Source: Candidatus Methanoflorens stordalenmirensis (lineage in GTDB: Archaea > Halobacteriota > Bog-38 > Methanoflorentales > Methanoflorentaceae). Taken from it: a stretch of DNA of 48,925 bases. The notes under the pieces were generated by a model. It saw only the letters and a list, made by a program, of their open reading frames with translations, was not told where the DNA came from and searched no databases. Shown here in pieces: positions 17,448-26,694 of the stretch. How positions within the stretch are numbered: the first letter of the stretch is position 1; each line of letters starts with the position of its first letter. The translations under genes and the position numbers were made by a program. The DNA is taken from the NCBI GenBank assembly GCA_003139855.1, contig PLGY01000017.1, forward strand, positions 1 to 48,925, given 5' to 3'.

Positions 17448-18044
17448 GTGGCTATTATTAAGGTGACTAGAAGTGTGCAGCGTGCTGCTCACGCTATCAA
17501 GGCCGGTAAGGTAGTAGCCTACCCGACCGAGACTGTCTACGGAGTTGGCGCGCTCGCCCTGCAAGAATCAACCGTGCGGAAAGTGATCGCGCTCAAACGG
17601 ATGGCTTCAAAGCCTATCTCGCTTGCAGTTTCTCGCTTCGACATGATAGAGGCTGTTGCGCATATCGACGATGTCTCCCTCCTCCAGATGTTATTGCCAG
17701 GGCCAGTAACGGTGCTGTTGCGAAAGAAGGACGTCGTTCCTGACGTTCTCACGGCCGGTAGGAACCTCGTTGGCATTCGGTTTCCGTCGCACACTGTTGC
17801 TCGCGCACTGATTGACTATGTAGGAGCCCCCATCACCTCTACTAGCGCTAACGTGACCGGCGCGCCCCCAGCAATGTGCGCAGAAGATGTGAAGATCGGC
17901 GTCGATTGCGTGCTTCAGGGGGGCAAGGCAACATTCGGTCCTTCGACTGTCGTGGATCTCGTCAATCATGTGGTGGTACGCCGAGGTGCGGGCTTCGACA
18001 CCGTGTATGCAAGAACTGCGACCCCACCCTGGGCCGGGGAGTAA
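17448..18044 (+). CDS. Threonylcarbamoyl-AMP synthase (TsaC/YrdC type)
   Basis: 198 residues, YrdC domain only; the longer Sua5 form has an extra C-terminal domain that is absent here. Conserved features are AYPTETVYGVGA, the KRMASKP loop, PGPVTVLLRKK, VGIRFPSH and PITSTSANVTG. It makes threonylcarbamoyl-AMP from threonine, bicarbonate and ATP for t6A37 of ANN-decoding tRNAs. GTG is the likely start, with GGGACTTACG upstream, a weak SD. Confidence 0.93.
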   Translation: MAIIKVTRSVQRAAHAIKAGKVVAYPTETVYGVGALALQESTVRKVIALKRMASKPISLAVSRFDMIEAVAHIDDVSLLQMLLPGPVTVLLRKKDVVPDVLTAGRNLVGIRFPSHTVARALIDYVGAPITSTSANVTGAPPAMCAEDVKIGVDCVLQGGKATFGPSTVVDLVNHVVVRRGAGFDTVYARTATPPWAGE

Positions 18045-18349
18045 ACCTGAAAGAGCGTCAAAAGTTCTTCCTTTTTTCCAACAGCATTCAACGCGCGCTT
18101 TATTTTTTGGCCCTCTCTGGAGAGCGATACTTCGCGAAGAAGGCGAAAAATGCGAGGTCCCGTCCATAGACACGTCAATGCCAGGAATGGGCCGCACGTG
18201 GCTTGTTTCGGCAGCAGACTTGACTCGCGACTTGCATAAGCGCTCTTAGACTGTCGCTATTTCACAGGGTCTGGTCTTGCATAGGCAGGACAACTAAGTA
18301 CCAAAATCTGGGAAACTTAATAATGGTGCAATGACAACACGATCGCCAG
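18045..18349. other. Intergenic region
   Basis: 305 bases without a convincing gene. It includes a T6 run at 18072-18077 that may terminate the TsaC transcript, and CTTAATAAT at 18316-18324, a TATA-like element at the right distance for a nearly leaderless transcript of the nucleotidyltransferase gene at 18350. Several short open frames overlap here on both strands but none has a plausible composition. Confidence 0.4.
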
Positions 18350-19294
18350 ATGATATTGCAGGAACCAGTTAGAATAAGAGATTTTGTTATAGCCAAAAAT
18401 AACTGGATTTACGCGGTTGTTTCATATGACAATGAGCCCTATATCTGGGGCTTCTTGCGCTACATTCCGGACAAAAATGGCGAAAGAGTCAGCCAGGACG
18501 GTACGCGGTTTCGCAAAGTGGGCTTCGAAGAAGCGCGGCAGCTGATGCATAAGTCTCGTCACTATCGAGACGGGCTCTGTGCCATTCCCTCCGAGGACAT
18601 TGCGCAGCTGGAGCGCCCTCGGCAGTGCGTGGAACGCTGCGACGATGCCAACGTTTCGTCTATCGTGGATTTTTTTGAGAGCAATGGCATTAGTCGGCGT
18701 TATATGGGCGTCACAGGTTCTCGACTTGTTGGGCTTGCAACTGATTCGTCTGACATTGATTTTGTTCTTTACGGGAGGCCGAACTTTGAACGCGGGAGAG
18801 ACGCTCTGCGCGACGCGGTACAATCCGGAGTGTTGCCCGAGATTGATACTGGTATGTGGCGGCGGATATTCCAAAAGCGCACTCCGGAACTGACATTCGA
18901 AGAGTTCGTCCTGCACGAGAAAAGAAAATGGAACCGCGGGTCAATAGGAGCGACGTACTTTGATCTGCTATTCGTGCGGGACTTCGATGAGATAGTCATT
19001 GAGCCTCGAGGAACAGACGATGGATTTGCTACTGTCCGCGCAACGGTAACCAACGCTACCTATGCGTTTGACAGCCCTGCCATTTACGAAATAGAGCACG
19101 AGACCGTCAAAAAGGTCCTCTCATATACCCACACCTACGTGGGCCAAGCAAATAAAGGTGAAGTGATCGAAGCGCGAGGAATCTGCAATGAAGCCGGAAT
19201 TACACGCCTGATCGTCGGCACGTCCCGGGCGGCCCCGGGAGAATGGATCAAAAGCTGTACATTGCTATCGCACAACGGGACACAACCAGGTTGA
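18350..19294 (+). CDS. Predicted nucleotidyltransferase
   Basis: 314 residues. The central domain has the minimal nucleotidyltransferase signature: GVTGSRLVGLATDSSDIDFVLYG (about residues 118-141), i.e. Gly-Ser followed by Asp-x-Asp for metal binding, and a third candidate acid in YFDLLFVRDFDE. The N-terminus (about 1-85) is a separate beta-rich region. It resembles an archaeal conserved family annotated as predicted nucleotidyltransferase (COG1665-like); substrate unknown. The ATG sits about 30 bases after a TATA-like sequence, suggesting a leaderless mRNA. Confidence 0.75.
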   Translation: MILQEPVRIRDFVIAKNNWIYAVVSYDNEPYIWGFLRYIPDKNGERVSQDGTRFRKVGFEEARQLMHKSRHYRDGLCAIPSEDIAQLERPRQCVERCDDANVSSIVDFFESNGISRRYMGVTGSRLVGLATDSSDIDFVLYGRPNFERGRDALRDAVQSGVLPEIDTGMWRRIFQKRTPELTFEEFVLHEKRKWNRGSIGATYFDLLFVRDFDEIVIEPRGTDDGFATVRATVTNATYAFDSPAIYEIEHETVKKVLSYTHTYVGQANKGEVIEARGICNEAGITRLIVGTSRAAPGEWIKSCTLLSHNGTQPG

Positions 19295-19321
19295 GATTTG
19301 TCTCAGGGTCGACTAGGCGAA

Positions 19322-19344
19322 AATACGACGCTTTGTGTCGTATT
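19322..19344 (+). terminator. Perfect 8-bp hairpin
   Basis: AATACGAC and GTCGTATT form an 8-bp perfect stem around a 7-base loop, 28 bases after the nucleotidyltransferase stop and 180 bases before the xpb gene. It could be a terminator/processing element or an operator for the repair genes. Confidence 0.35.
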
Positions 19345-19523
19345 CCGGTCCATCCAAATCGTGCGTCGTAATCGTATGGCGCTGAGCAATGGTGAGAAAA
19401 GCGTACCCACGTCCAATTCGGTGAGATGATTAGTATGGCCCCTCCGTATGTGACAAGCTGTGCACGCGTGAATCCGATGTGCGAAAGAGCTGACTCAGGC
19501 CGGTCGCGGTTGCGGTGATGTAA

Positions 19524-20885
19524 GTGAAAGTGCGGATTGAATACGACAAAGGTACGCTGCTGATTCGCGGCGATGCGCGGGTCCCGAACTCCCACTGGGA
19601 CGCGCGCTCTGGCGCGTATAGGGCACTGGCGTTGCACTATGCCGATATCACCGATTATCTCGAGAGCAGTCACATCGAATATGTAGATGAAGCGCTTGAG
19701 TTGCTCCCGGTCCCGCGCCTGGAGTTCCGCGCCTCGTTGCGGGACTACCAAACAGACGCATTGGACTCGTGGATCCAAGCGGGAAAGCGAGGCACGGTAG
19801 TCTTGCCGACCGGTGCTGGAAAAACCATCGTTGCCGTCGGAGCAATTGGCACGCTGCAAACGCCTTCGCTAGTCATTGTACCCACGCTCGACCTAGTAGA
19901 GCAGTGGCGCCGCGTGCTCGCGGCTGAATTTTCGATAGAGATAGGGACGTACGGGGGCGGCGAAAACGTGCTCAAACCGCTCACGGTATCGACGTACGAC
20001 TCGGCATATTTGCGTGCTGCGGAGCTCGGCAATAGATTTGGGCTCGTTATATTCGACGAGGTCCACCACCTGCCCGCGCCAGGCTATCGCCACATCGCTG
20101 AAATGTTTGTGTCGAAAGCGCGGCTAGGACTTACAGCAACGTATGAACGCGAAGACGGACTGCACAGCGAGCTCCAACGTCTTATTGGCGGCAAAGTCTA
20201 TGAGCTGACCGTGCAAGATCTTGCCGAGGAACACCTTTCTGGCTACGAAGTCGCGCATCTCTTTGTCGACTTGATGCCCGATGAGGCTGAGGAGTACACG
20301 CGGATGCATGGCGCATTCATTGATTACATCGAGCGCCGCAATATTCTGATGCGTACACAGTATGATTTCTCGCGGTTTATCATGAGGAGCGGGTGGGATC
20401 CAGAAGCGCGAAAGGCACTTTTGGCTCGAAATCGGGCGTTGGACATCGCCTTAAACTCACGGGCGAAGATGGAAGCGCTTAAAGAGCTCCTTCTTGACCA
20501 TCCTAGTGATCAGACGATCATCTTCACACAACACAATAAGCTCGTCGATCGCATCGCGCGTACGTTCTTGATTCCTGCAATCACGCACACGACGTCTAAG
20601 GGCGAGCGTAGGGAGATCCTTGGGAACTTTCACGATGGCGTGTACCGTATGATAGTCACGTCCAAAGTGCTTGACGAAGGCGTGGACGTTCCCGACGCCG
20701 CGCAAGCAATCATACTCAGCGGAACCGGTAGCTCTCGAGAATTCATTCAGCGCCTCGGGCGCGTGCTGCGAAAGCGAGAGGGAAAGCGCGCGAGACTCAC
20801 TGAAATCGTGACACGTGATACGACCGAAACAAAAATAAGTCACCGTCGGAAGCGAAAATGGAGGGATGCAGAGCGTGCTACCTAG
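19524..20885 (+). CDS. XPB-type DNA helicase
   Basis: 453 residues, the compact archaeal XPB. An N-terminal damage-recognition-like domain (about 1-70) precedes RecA-like domain 1 with VVLPTGAGKTIV (Walker A), FDEVHHL (DEVH box) and GLTATYEREDG, which contains the RED motif. Domain 2 has IIFTQH, SKVLDEGVDVPDA and QRLGRVLRKREG. It is a 3'-5' helicase/translocase of superfamily 2. GTG 19524 has GGTGAT upstream. The bax1 gene overlaps its end, the standard archaeal partnership for helicase plus nuclease in DNA repair. Confidence 0.95.
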   Translation: MKVRIEYDKGTLLIRGDARVPNSHWDARSGAYRALALHYADITDYLESSHIEYVDEALELLPVPRLEFRASLRDYQTDALDSWIQAGKRGTVVLPTGAGKTIVAVGAIGTLQTPSLVIVPTLDLVEQWRRVLAAEFSIEIGTYGGGENVLKPLTVSTYDSAYLRAAELGNRFGLVIFDEVHHLPAPGYRHIAEMFVSKARLGLTATYEREDGLHSELQRLIGGKVYELTVQDLAEEHLSGYEVAHLFVDLMPDEAEEYTRMHGAFIDYIERRNILMRTQYDFSRFIMRSGWDPEARKALLARNRALDIALNSRAKMEALKELLLDHPSDQTIIFTQHNKLVDRIARTFLIPAITHTTSKGERREILGNFHDGVYRMIVTSKVLDEGVDVPDAAQAIILSGTGSSREFIQRLGRVLRKREGKRARLTEIVTRDTTETKISHRRKRKWRDAERAT

Positions 20886-22437
20886 CAATCTCCTCATCGC
20901 CCGTTCTCGCTCTGGAAAGATAAAACCGGTGTACGCGCCGCTTGAAGAGCGTTACGTGGAGTTGGCATCGCGTTTGATCGAGACCTATGAAGCACACGTG
21001 GGCAAGCGCCAGGGCGAGCTAGTCAAGCACTGTCGGCAGTTCGAGGGCGACGGATTTGATTATCGACTGGTGAGGGGGTTACTCGCGTTGCTCAACCGAT
21101 CAGCAGTCTTCGAACCGCAAAGCCATATTGCTCCCCAAAAAGCGCGCCGTGAAGTCTTCACAGAGGCAAATCGTTATGCGCTTGTCGCGACGAACGAAAT
21201 GAAAAAAGAGGTAATGGCACAGGCAGCATCACGACTAGGCATCTCACCATTGCAGCTCGAAGAGTCGCTCTGGAGCGATGCCGAGGACGAGTTGGTGCTT
21301 GAACGCTTCGTGCCCCTCCGTCCGCGCGAGCTAATCCAGGAGTACAACCTAAGCTTGACGCAGACGTTGCTGTTCAAGGCGGTCTCTCTTGAGTTTACTG
21401 CTGGGGGCAACTACCAGCGTATTTTCAGGCGGCTAAAATATCTGGGCCTCATGTACACCGTAGAGCAGGTCGGCGGCATTTATCGAGTTTTCGTGGATGG
21501 CCCCGTCTCGCTCTTCAAGATGACCGAGCGGTACGGCACATCGCTTGCGAAGCTGCTCCCATCAATCTTGGAGGCTCGTGAATGGCGCTTAAAGGCACAC
21601 ATCCTTGCCGGGGAACGACAGGCGCCTAAGCTAGTCGAACTGGAACTTGACAGCGACAAGGTAAAAGAGTTCCTTAATGCGCCGGCTGCCGAGGAAACAA
21701 GAGAGCGCTTTGACAGCTCCGTTGAAGCGGCGTTTGCCCGATCGTTTAACGCGTTGAAGTTGGGCTGGATCCTGAAAAGAGAACCAGAACTATTAACCGC
21801 TGGACGGTACGTGTTTATCCCAGATTTCGGCTTTGAAAAGAACGGCGTGAAGGCGTACCTGGAAGTGGTCGGTTTTTGGACTGACGAGTACCTTCAGAAG
21901 AAGCTCGGGAAGCTGCGGGAGCTCGACGTTGAGAACTTACTCATTGCTGTTGATAGAAACCTCAGTTGTGCTAAGTTCAAGGAAGTGAAAGGCCTCGTCA
22001 TCTTCTACGACAAGAAAGTGCCGCTGAAGCCGGTCGTTGACTACCTAAAGCAGTTAGAGGAAAAGATCGACGTGCAACAGGCTGAAACCATCGACGGCAC
22101 ACGGCTTGGACTCACAGGCGACGTAATCGACGTAACGCAACTGGCCGACGAACAGTCTGTATCGGTAGGGGCCCTCGTGCGTTGGCTGCAGGCCAATCCA
22201 GGGGCGCAATACCGTCTGATCGGCACGCTTCTCATAAGTGAACAGAAGCTTCGCGTAATCGCAGAGAGACTCGAAGCGCTTGAAGGTAGCGCACTACCTG
22301 CTGCGCTCGGAGCAATCGAAGAAGAAGGATTCTCATCTCCAGAGAAAGTGTTGGAAGCTCTCGGCTACGTTGTCAAATGGCGCGGCCTTGACCCAGACAG
22401 CGCCACAATTCGGAAGCAACCTGACGTGCCGCTGTAG
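20875..22437 (+). CDS. bax1: Bax1 nuclease (DUF790), XPB partner
   Basis: 520 residues, DUF790 family. The N-terminus MLPSNLLIARSRSGKI and the PD-(D/E)xK-like core YVFIPDFGFEKNGVKAYLEVVGFW (spread over residues about 315-340) with a downstream Asp/Lys region (LIAVDRN) are as in Bax1, a structure-specific endonuclease that binds XPB and cuts at bubbles and forks. GTG 20875 has GGAGGG nine bases upstream; ATG 20866 sits immediately against that SD and is less likely. It overlaps xpb by 11 bases. Confidence 0.92.
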   Translation: MLPSNLLIARSRSGKIKPVYAPLEERYVELASRLIETYEAHVGKRQGELVKHCRQFEGDGFDYRLVRGLLALLNRSAVFEPQSHIAPQKARREVFTEANRYALVATNEMKKEVMAQAASRLGISPLQLEESLWSDAEDELVLERFVPLRPRELIQEYNLSLTQTLLFKAVSLEFTAGGNYQRIFRRLKYLGLMYTVEQVGGIYRVFVDGPVSLFKMTERYGTSLAKLLPSILEAREWRLKAHILAGERQAPKLVELELDSDKVKEFLNAPAAEETRERFDSSVEAAFARSFNALKLGWILKREPELLTAGRYVFIPDFGFEKNGVKAYLEVVGFWTDEYLQKKLGKLRELDVENLLIAVDRNLSCAKFKEVKGLVIFYDKKVPLKPVVDYLKQLEEKIDVQQAETIDGTRLGLTGDVIDVTQLADEQSVSVGALVRWLQANPGAQYRLIGTLLISEQKLRVIAERLEALEGSALPAALGAIEEEGFSSPEKVLEALGYVVKWRGLDPDSATIRKQPDVPL

Positions 22438-22480
22438 GGGCACCACGGAACAAGAAGACGTTGGTGCTGTGAGGTAATGC

Positions 22481-25390
22481 TTACGCGCGGCACGCGGTAT
22501 CGAGACATCGAGTCTTGGTTTTCAACTGCAGCTTTGGGAGCCCGCACTCGCACCGTCCAACGATCGTAGCGTTAGCAGGCAATAGAAATGCGGTCTTACA
22601 TCCGTCGTAGTACTGTACACACCCCACAATGATGCCCTTCCTGCGCACGATGGTTAGAGGACCTTGGCAGCGAGGGCAGGTGAAGTTGCTCGTTGCGAAG
22701 TGCTTGGAAATTACGTCATCCATACTCTCGCATCGACGGTCAATGCACACGTCAACGCCAAGAAGCTTGAGCCTGAACTTGGGCAACCCGCAGCTGCAAG
22801 TACTTTCTGTGAGTTCTGCTCCTGAAGGCAGTTTGTAAACTGCTCCGCAATCGCACGTTATTGCGCTTCCAGCGCGGTTCAAAGAGCCGCCACATTGCTT
22901 GCAGCGCCCCACGGATCTCGAGCGCACGTCTAAAACCCCTTCGTCCGGTTTTGTGTTCTCCCTGCGCGAGCCGTGGTGGGGGGTCGTGAGGGGCGTTTCC
23001 AACGCTCCAGGAGGGATCGAAAAGCGTGGTACTTCCGTCTGATCTCTTGTCCCATTGTCGGTAGTTATCAGTCTTTTGCCCGCGTTACTGGTAGCTGCGC
23101 TTAGTTCGTTTGGGAGTCCGTCTATCATTATTACTTTCTCTCGGATCTGCGGAGCTTCGACGCAGTCGAGATGCTCGACTCGCACTTGATACGTGACTCG
23201 TTCGTTTTGAGAGCCATAGGTGCCGATGGGAATTGATTTGGTATACCCATTCGCCAGATAGAAACTATCGCGCAGCATCTTGAGCCCGTTGGCAAACACG
23301 GTTACCGACACGCGTGCGCCTCCGCGAGCGTTTGCTAGAGTTGCGTGACACATTAGGCCTTGTCCAAATGCTATGGAATCGGGCAACTGCATGTCAATCA
23401 CGATTTCGGGCAGCTTGCTTATTGACTGTGCGATCCGCGAGCCGGCAACGAGTCTTGAAAGCATGGTACCGGTGATGTCAAACGGCGACCTGATCCCCTG
23501 CGCATAGAGCTGAGTCGCTTGTTTTATGCCCACTCCGTCCAGCTGAAGCAACGGGCACAGCTTCTCTGGCGCTCCGTATTCAAGTCTTAGAGCGAGAATT
23601 TTCGCACGCAAGACAGTTTCCGGTGCGTTGAAACGGAGGAGGAACGCTTCAAGCGCCGACAGGAGCCGAAGCGCGTTTTGTCGGATGAGCCACGCATCGC
23701 TGCGCAGCACTTCTGGGACCTCTCCGCGCTCGATGTATGCCTTCAATATCGCATATATCTTCGACTTTGGCCCTGTATAATGCGCTTGCGCGCCCTTTAT
23801 CGCTGAGAGTTCGTTGCGCCTAACGACCACGCTGATGAACTCTTCAGCGGAAGCAACGGCGTTAAGCAGCTCCTCGTCTGAAGGCCCCTCTCTCAATTGT
23901 TTGAACCCGCGAGCCGTGTCGAGGCGAAGGTAATACTTAGAGGCAAGCGTGCCAAGATCGGTCGGAAGCAGATTATCCTGTGCCTCGACGGCAAAGCCTT
24001 TTTCGATGAGGGCGTTCACGTGATCGTCCAACAAAACACTTGATTCCGGGTGTTGCACGTAGTAGAACGTCCCGCTAAACCATTGTTGGGCATCCTCACG
24101 GCTCTTGATGGTGCCCATGCTGATTTCGGCGTTCAAATGCTCACTGAGCGTCGTGTGCAACTGCGAGCGTATGGGGGGTCCCGCCTGCAACATCTGCACG
24201 AATTCTTGCGCACGGTCGCGTGGAGCGATAATCCACCCGAATCCGCGTTCGTCATACTGGGGCCTTCCAGCCCTACCGAGCATCTGGAGCAGATCCAATG
24301 AGCTTGTTTCCTCATCGATGGCTTCGTTCGCGATGTCGCGAATAACGACAACACGTGCAGGCAGGTTCACGCCCCAGGCGAGAGTCGACGTAGAGACCAG
24401 TATCTTGATGTGTCCGGCTTTGAAAGCCTCCTCAATAAGGTCTCTGTCTTGCTTCACAAGACCCGCATGGTGAAAACCGATACCGTTGCGCACGGCGTCT
24501 CCGAGGGATTTGTTCTTGATTCGTGCTGCCACTTGTTCGGACTCTTGTGTTGCAAGTCTCGCCCTTTTTGTGGCGAAGATTTCGACGAGCTTTGACGCTG
24601 CCTGACTTGTGTCAGACCGCGTTGCTACGAAAATGAGCGCTTGACCGCCAGCGAGGTGGGGCTCGATCAGTGAGACGGCCTTATAAAGTCTAATATACTT
24701 GTCTACAAACTTGTTCTTGCCAGGATTGTATCCAAAAACGTCGGCTTTGAGTGGAACTGGGCGGTAAGAATCGTCAAAGGCAAAGGTTCGCCCTTCCGTG
24801 GCTCCTATCCATTGAGCGACCTCGCGAACGTTGGGCATCGTCGCGCTGAGTGCAACGATCCGGACTTTGTTGTCCGTGATGCGCTTCATCCGGGTAATCA
24901 AAGCTTCAAGCACGCCGCCGCGCCCATCAGAATCGAGCAGATGCACCTCATCGATAATAATAACCGAGACGTCACCTACGAACTTGTGTGTAGTGCGGTA
25001 CTTTCTGCTCGAAGAATCCCATTTCTCCGGCGTCGATATGATGATGTGTGCGCTGCGGGCTTTTGCTGGGTCCAGCTCGCGTTCGCCAGAAACGACGTAA
25101 ACCTCAAATCCCATTGGCTCAAACAGTCTTTGCCACTCGCCTTCTTTCTCGTTTGTGAGTGCCCGCATCGGTGCGAGGTAGAGGATTTTGCCGCTTCGCG
25201 GCTTTGAGAGCTCGCGAACCATCGCAAGCTCAGCAAGGACGGTCTTTCCGGATGCGGTCGGCGCTGCAACGACAACATCTTCATCCGATGTGAGGAGACT
25301 TGGTAGTACGCGCGACTGCATTTCATTGAAAAATGTGAAGGGAAAGAGAGGCGCAAACTGACCGCTAATTGAATCTACAACTGAGTGCAT
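22481..25390 (-). CDS. Ski2-like helicase with C-terminal zinc ribbons
   Basis: 969 residues. Helicase core (about 1-400): AAPTASGKTVLAE, IIIDEVHLLDSDG, ALSATMP, FHHAGL, QMLGRAGRPQYD. Winged-helix and Sec63/Hel308-type helical region follow, with a helix-hairpin-helix (LLQLDGVGIKQATQL, about 610). Residues about 665-745 look like a beta-sandwich, as in Sec63/Brr2 units. A Ser/Pro linker leads to about 140 residues of zinc ribbons (830-969): CKQCGG...CDCG, then CSCGLPKFRLK...CIDRRC, CPRCQGPLTIV...GCKTAFLLP and CECGLPKLQLK...CLDTAC, resembling topoisomerase IA ribbons. It probably remodels nucleic acid at stalled forks or RNA; exact substrate unknown. It diverges from endA. Confidence 0.85.
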   Translation of the reverse strand: MHSVVDSISGQFAPLFPFTFFNEMQSRVLPSLLTSDEDVVVAAPTASGKTVLAELAMVRELSKPRSGKILYLAPMRALTNEKEGEWQRLFEPMGFEVYVVSGERELDPAKARSAHIIISTPEKWDSSSRKYRTTHKFVGDVSVIIIDEVHLLDSDGRGGVLEALITRMKRITDNKVRIVALSATMPNVREVAQWIGATEGRTFAFDDSYRPVPLKADVFGYNPGKNKFVDKYIRLYKAVSLIEPHLAGGQALIFVATRSDTSQAASKLVEIFATKRARLATQESEQVAARIKNKSLGDAVRNGIGFHHAGLVKQDRDLIEEAFKAGHIKILVSTSTLAWGVNLPARVVVIRDIANEAIDEETSSLDLLQMLGRAGRPQYDERGFGWIIAPRDRAQEFVQMLQAGPPIRSQLHTTLSEHLNAEISMGTIKSREDAQQWFSGTFYYVQHPESSVLLDDHVNALIEKGFAVEAQDNLLPTDLGTLASKYYLRLDTARGFKQLREGPSDEELLNAVASAEEFISVVVRRNELSAIKGAQAHYTGPKSKIYAILKAYIERGEVPEVLRSDAWLIRQNALRLLSALEAFLLRFNAPETVLRAKILALRLEYGAPEKLCPLLQLDGVGIKQATQLYAQGIRSPFDITGTMLSRLVAGSRIAQSISKLPEIVIDMQLPDSIAFGQGLMCHATLANARGGARVSVTVFANGLKMLRDSFYLANGYTKSIPIGTYGSQNERVTYQVRVEHLDCVEAPQIREKVIMIDGLPNELSAATSNAGKRLITTDNGTRDQTEVPRFSIPPGALETPLTTPHHGSRRENTKPDEGVLDVRSRSVGRCKQCGGSLNRAGSAITCDCGAVYKLPSGAELTESTCSCGLPKFRLKLLGVDVCIDRRCESMDDVISKHFATSNFTCPRCQGPLTIVRRKGIIVGCVQYYDGCKTAFLLPANATIVGRCECGLPKLQLKTKTRCLDTACRA

Positions 25391-25508
25391 CCTCTGAGCC
25401 TACCCGACACCAATAAGATTCTCAGCTGGCTGCTATTTTAAGCTATGCATTATGGGGAAAAAGTAATATCGCGTCATCAGTATTGGGAAATGACAGGAAC
25501 GGTGTGAG
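25391..25508. promoter_or_regulatory. Divergent helicase/endA promoter region
   Basis: 118 bases between divergent starts. TATTTTAAG at about 25432-25440 is the most TATA-like element and could serve endA; the exact boxes are not certain. Confidence 0.3.
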
Positions 25509-26549
25509 ATGATGGCGTTGGACATAAAGGGCGACAAAGTAGTGCTCTCTAGGGTATCCTTTGCGGAGGCGGACTACAGCTACTATGGTCGGCGGAAAGG
25601 CGACGGCCTCGAGCTGTCACTGGTCGAAGCTGCCTTCTTGATAGAACGGGATCGGCTTGAATTGGAGGTCTCGCTCAAAGAGTTTCTGAAAAGGGCTTCT
25701 GGCATTCAACCCTACTTTGACCTCAAATATGTGGTCTACAAGGACCTTCGCGAACGGGGTTACTACGTGCAACCAAGCGTGACGGACTTCCGGCTGTATC
25801 CGCGCGGAGGACGGCCCGGCGAGGGTGCGGCTTTTGCCTACGTCTACGTGCTTTCAGAACGTATTGCCGTTCCCTTTGCTGATCTCATGCAAAAGGTCAA
25901 ACTCACTCAAAACGTCCGGAAAAAGATGCTTCTTGCGGTCGTTGACGGGGAAAGTGATCTGACCTTCTACGAAGCTAAAAACGCGCGTATGCAGGGCAAG
26001 ATGGCGCCCTTAACAGTGGATCTCTCTGAAGCAGACGCAACCCTTCTTGACGACCGAGTCGTTATCTGGGATCAGCAACACGCCGTGCAGCTCTACAGAG
26101 CTGGCTTTTACGGAAAGCTCGTGGATGAGAAGTTGCTCCAGCTCTCGCTTCTTGAGTGCGCGTACCTCATGCGACTCGGCTTGCCAGTTGAGGATGGGGC
26201 GACGAATAAGCGCTTTACCGCACGGCAATTCACGCGCAGGGCGAAGGTCCTCGAACCAGAATTCGTGAGGAAGCTCGACGTATATACGGACCTTCGCGAT
26301 CGCGGTTTGGTCGTGAAAACAGGTTTCAAATTTGGCAGCCATTTCAGGGCATATGAGCAAGTCAGCGACGTAAGTGCGATCCCGCACTCGAAGTACCTCG
26401 TGCACTCACTTCCGGAGGACTATGTCGTAATGCTTCCGGAAATGTCACGCGCCGTTCGTCTCGCACACGGTGTCCGCAAACGAATGATCTTTGCTTATAG
26501 TGGAAAGGGCGGTATCGAGTACCTTGACATTGGGCGGGCAAAACCGTAA
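25509..26549 (+). CDS. endA: tRNA-intron endonuclease, duplicated form
   Basis: 346 residues, about twice the length of an alpha4-type EndA, so it is the two-repeat homodimer type. Each half has the N-terminal plus catalytic-type fold: the first half has FEAAFLIERDRLEL-like and YVVYKDLRERGYYVQPS, the second LLECAYLMRLGLP and DVYTDLRDRGLVVKTGFKFGSHF. The catalytic Tyr (FRAY), His (SKYLVH) and Lys (VRKRM) are all in the second half; in the first half the equivalent segment (FRLYPRGG) is followed by AFAYVYVLSE, without the His. It cleaves bulge-helix-bulge introns. Two adjacent ATGs (25509, 25512) are possible; GGTGTGA precedes them. Confidence 0.93.
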   Translation: MMALDIKGDKVVLSRVSFAEADYSYYGRRKGDGLELSLVEAAFLIERDRLELEVSLKEFLKRASGIQPYFDLKYVVYKDLRERGYYVQPSVTDFRLYPRGGRPGEGAAFAYVYVLSERIAVPFADLMQKVKLTQNVRKKMLLAVVDGESDLTFYEAKNARMQGKMAPLTVDLSEADATLLDDRVVIWDQQHAVQLYRAGFYGKLVDEKLLQLSLLECAYLMRLGLPVEDGATNKRFTARQFTRRAKVLEPEFVRKLDVYTDLRDRGLVVKTGFKFGSHFRAYEQVSDVSAIPHSKYLVHSLPEDYVVMLPEMSRAVRLAHGVRKRMIFAYSGKGGIEYLDIGRAKP

Positions 26550-26603
26550 CCCGGCTGCCGTTGGCACGCGCCATGTCGCGATACGCCTGACCTGGCAAAC
26601 AAG

Positions 26604-26627
26604 TTGCAGCGCCCTGAGGCGCTACAA
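26604..26627 (+). terminator. Hairpin between endA and trpS
   Basis: AGCGCC-CTGA-GGCGCT is a perfect 6-bp stem with a tetraloop, extended by three more pairs beyond one mismatch. It lies 55 bases after endA and just before the trpS TATA box, so it may terminate endA transcription or mark a regulatory site. Confidence 0.35.
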
Positions 26628-26636
26628 TGCGGTGTC

Positions 26637-26642
26637 TTTATA
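26637..26642 (+). promoter_or_regulatory. TATA box of trpS
   Basis: TTTATA followed by A (26637-26643) predicts a start near 26665, upstream of the preferred ATG at 26695 and downstream of the alternative TTG at 26644. This supports the later start. Confidence 0.45.
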
Positions 26643-26694
26643 ATTGTTCGTGACTATCACTAGCCGAAATACGCACGGAACAGGGCCGATAACG

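Noticed and set aside
19248-19859. 203-residue minus-strand ORF over the xpb start
   Set aside because: It overlaps the 3' end of the nucleotidyltransferase and the start of xpb, both clearly coding on the other strand, and its translation has no domain pattern.
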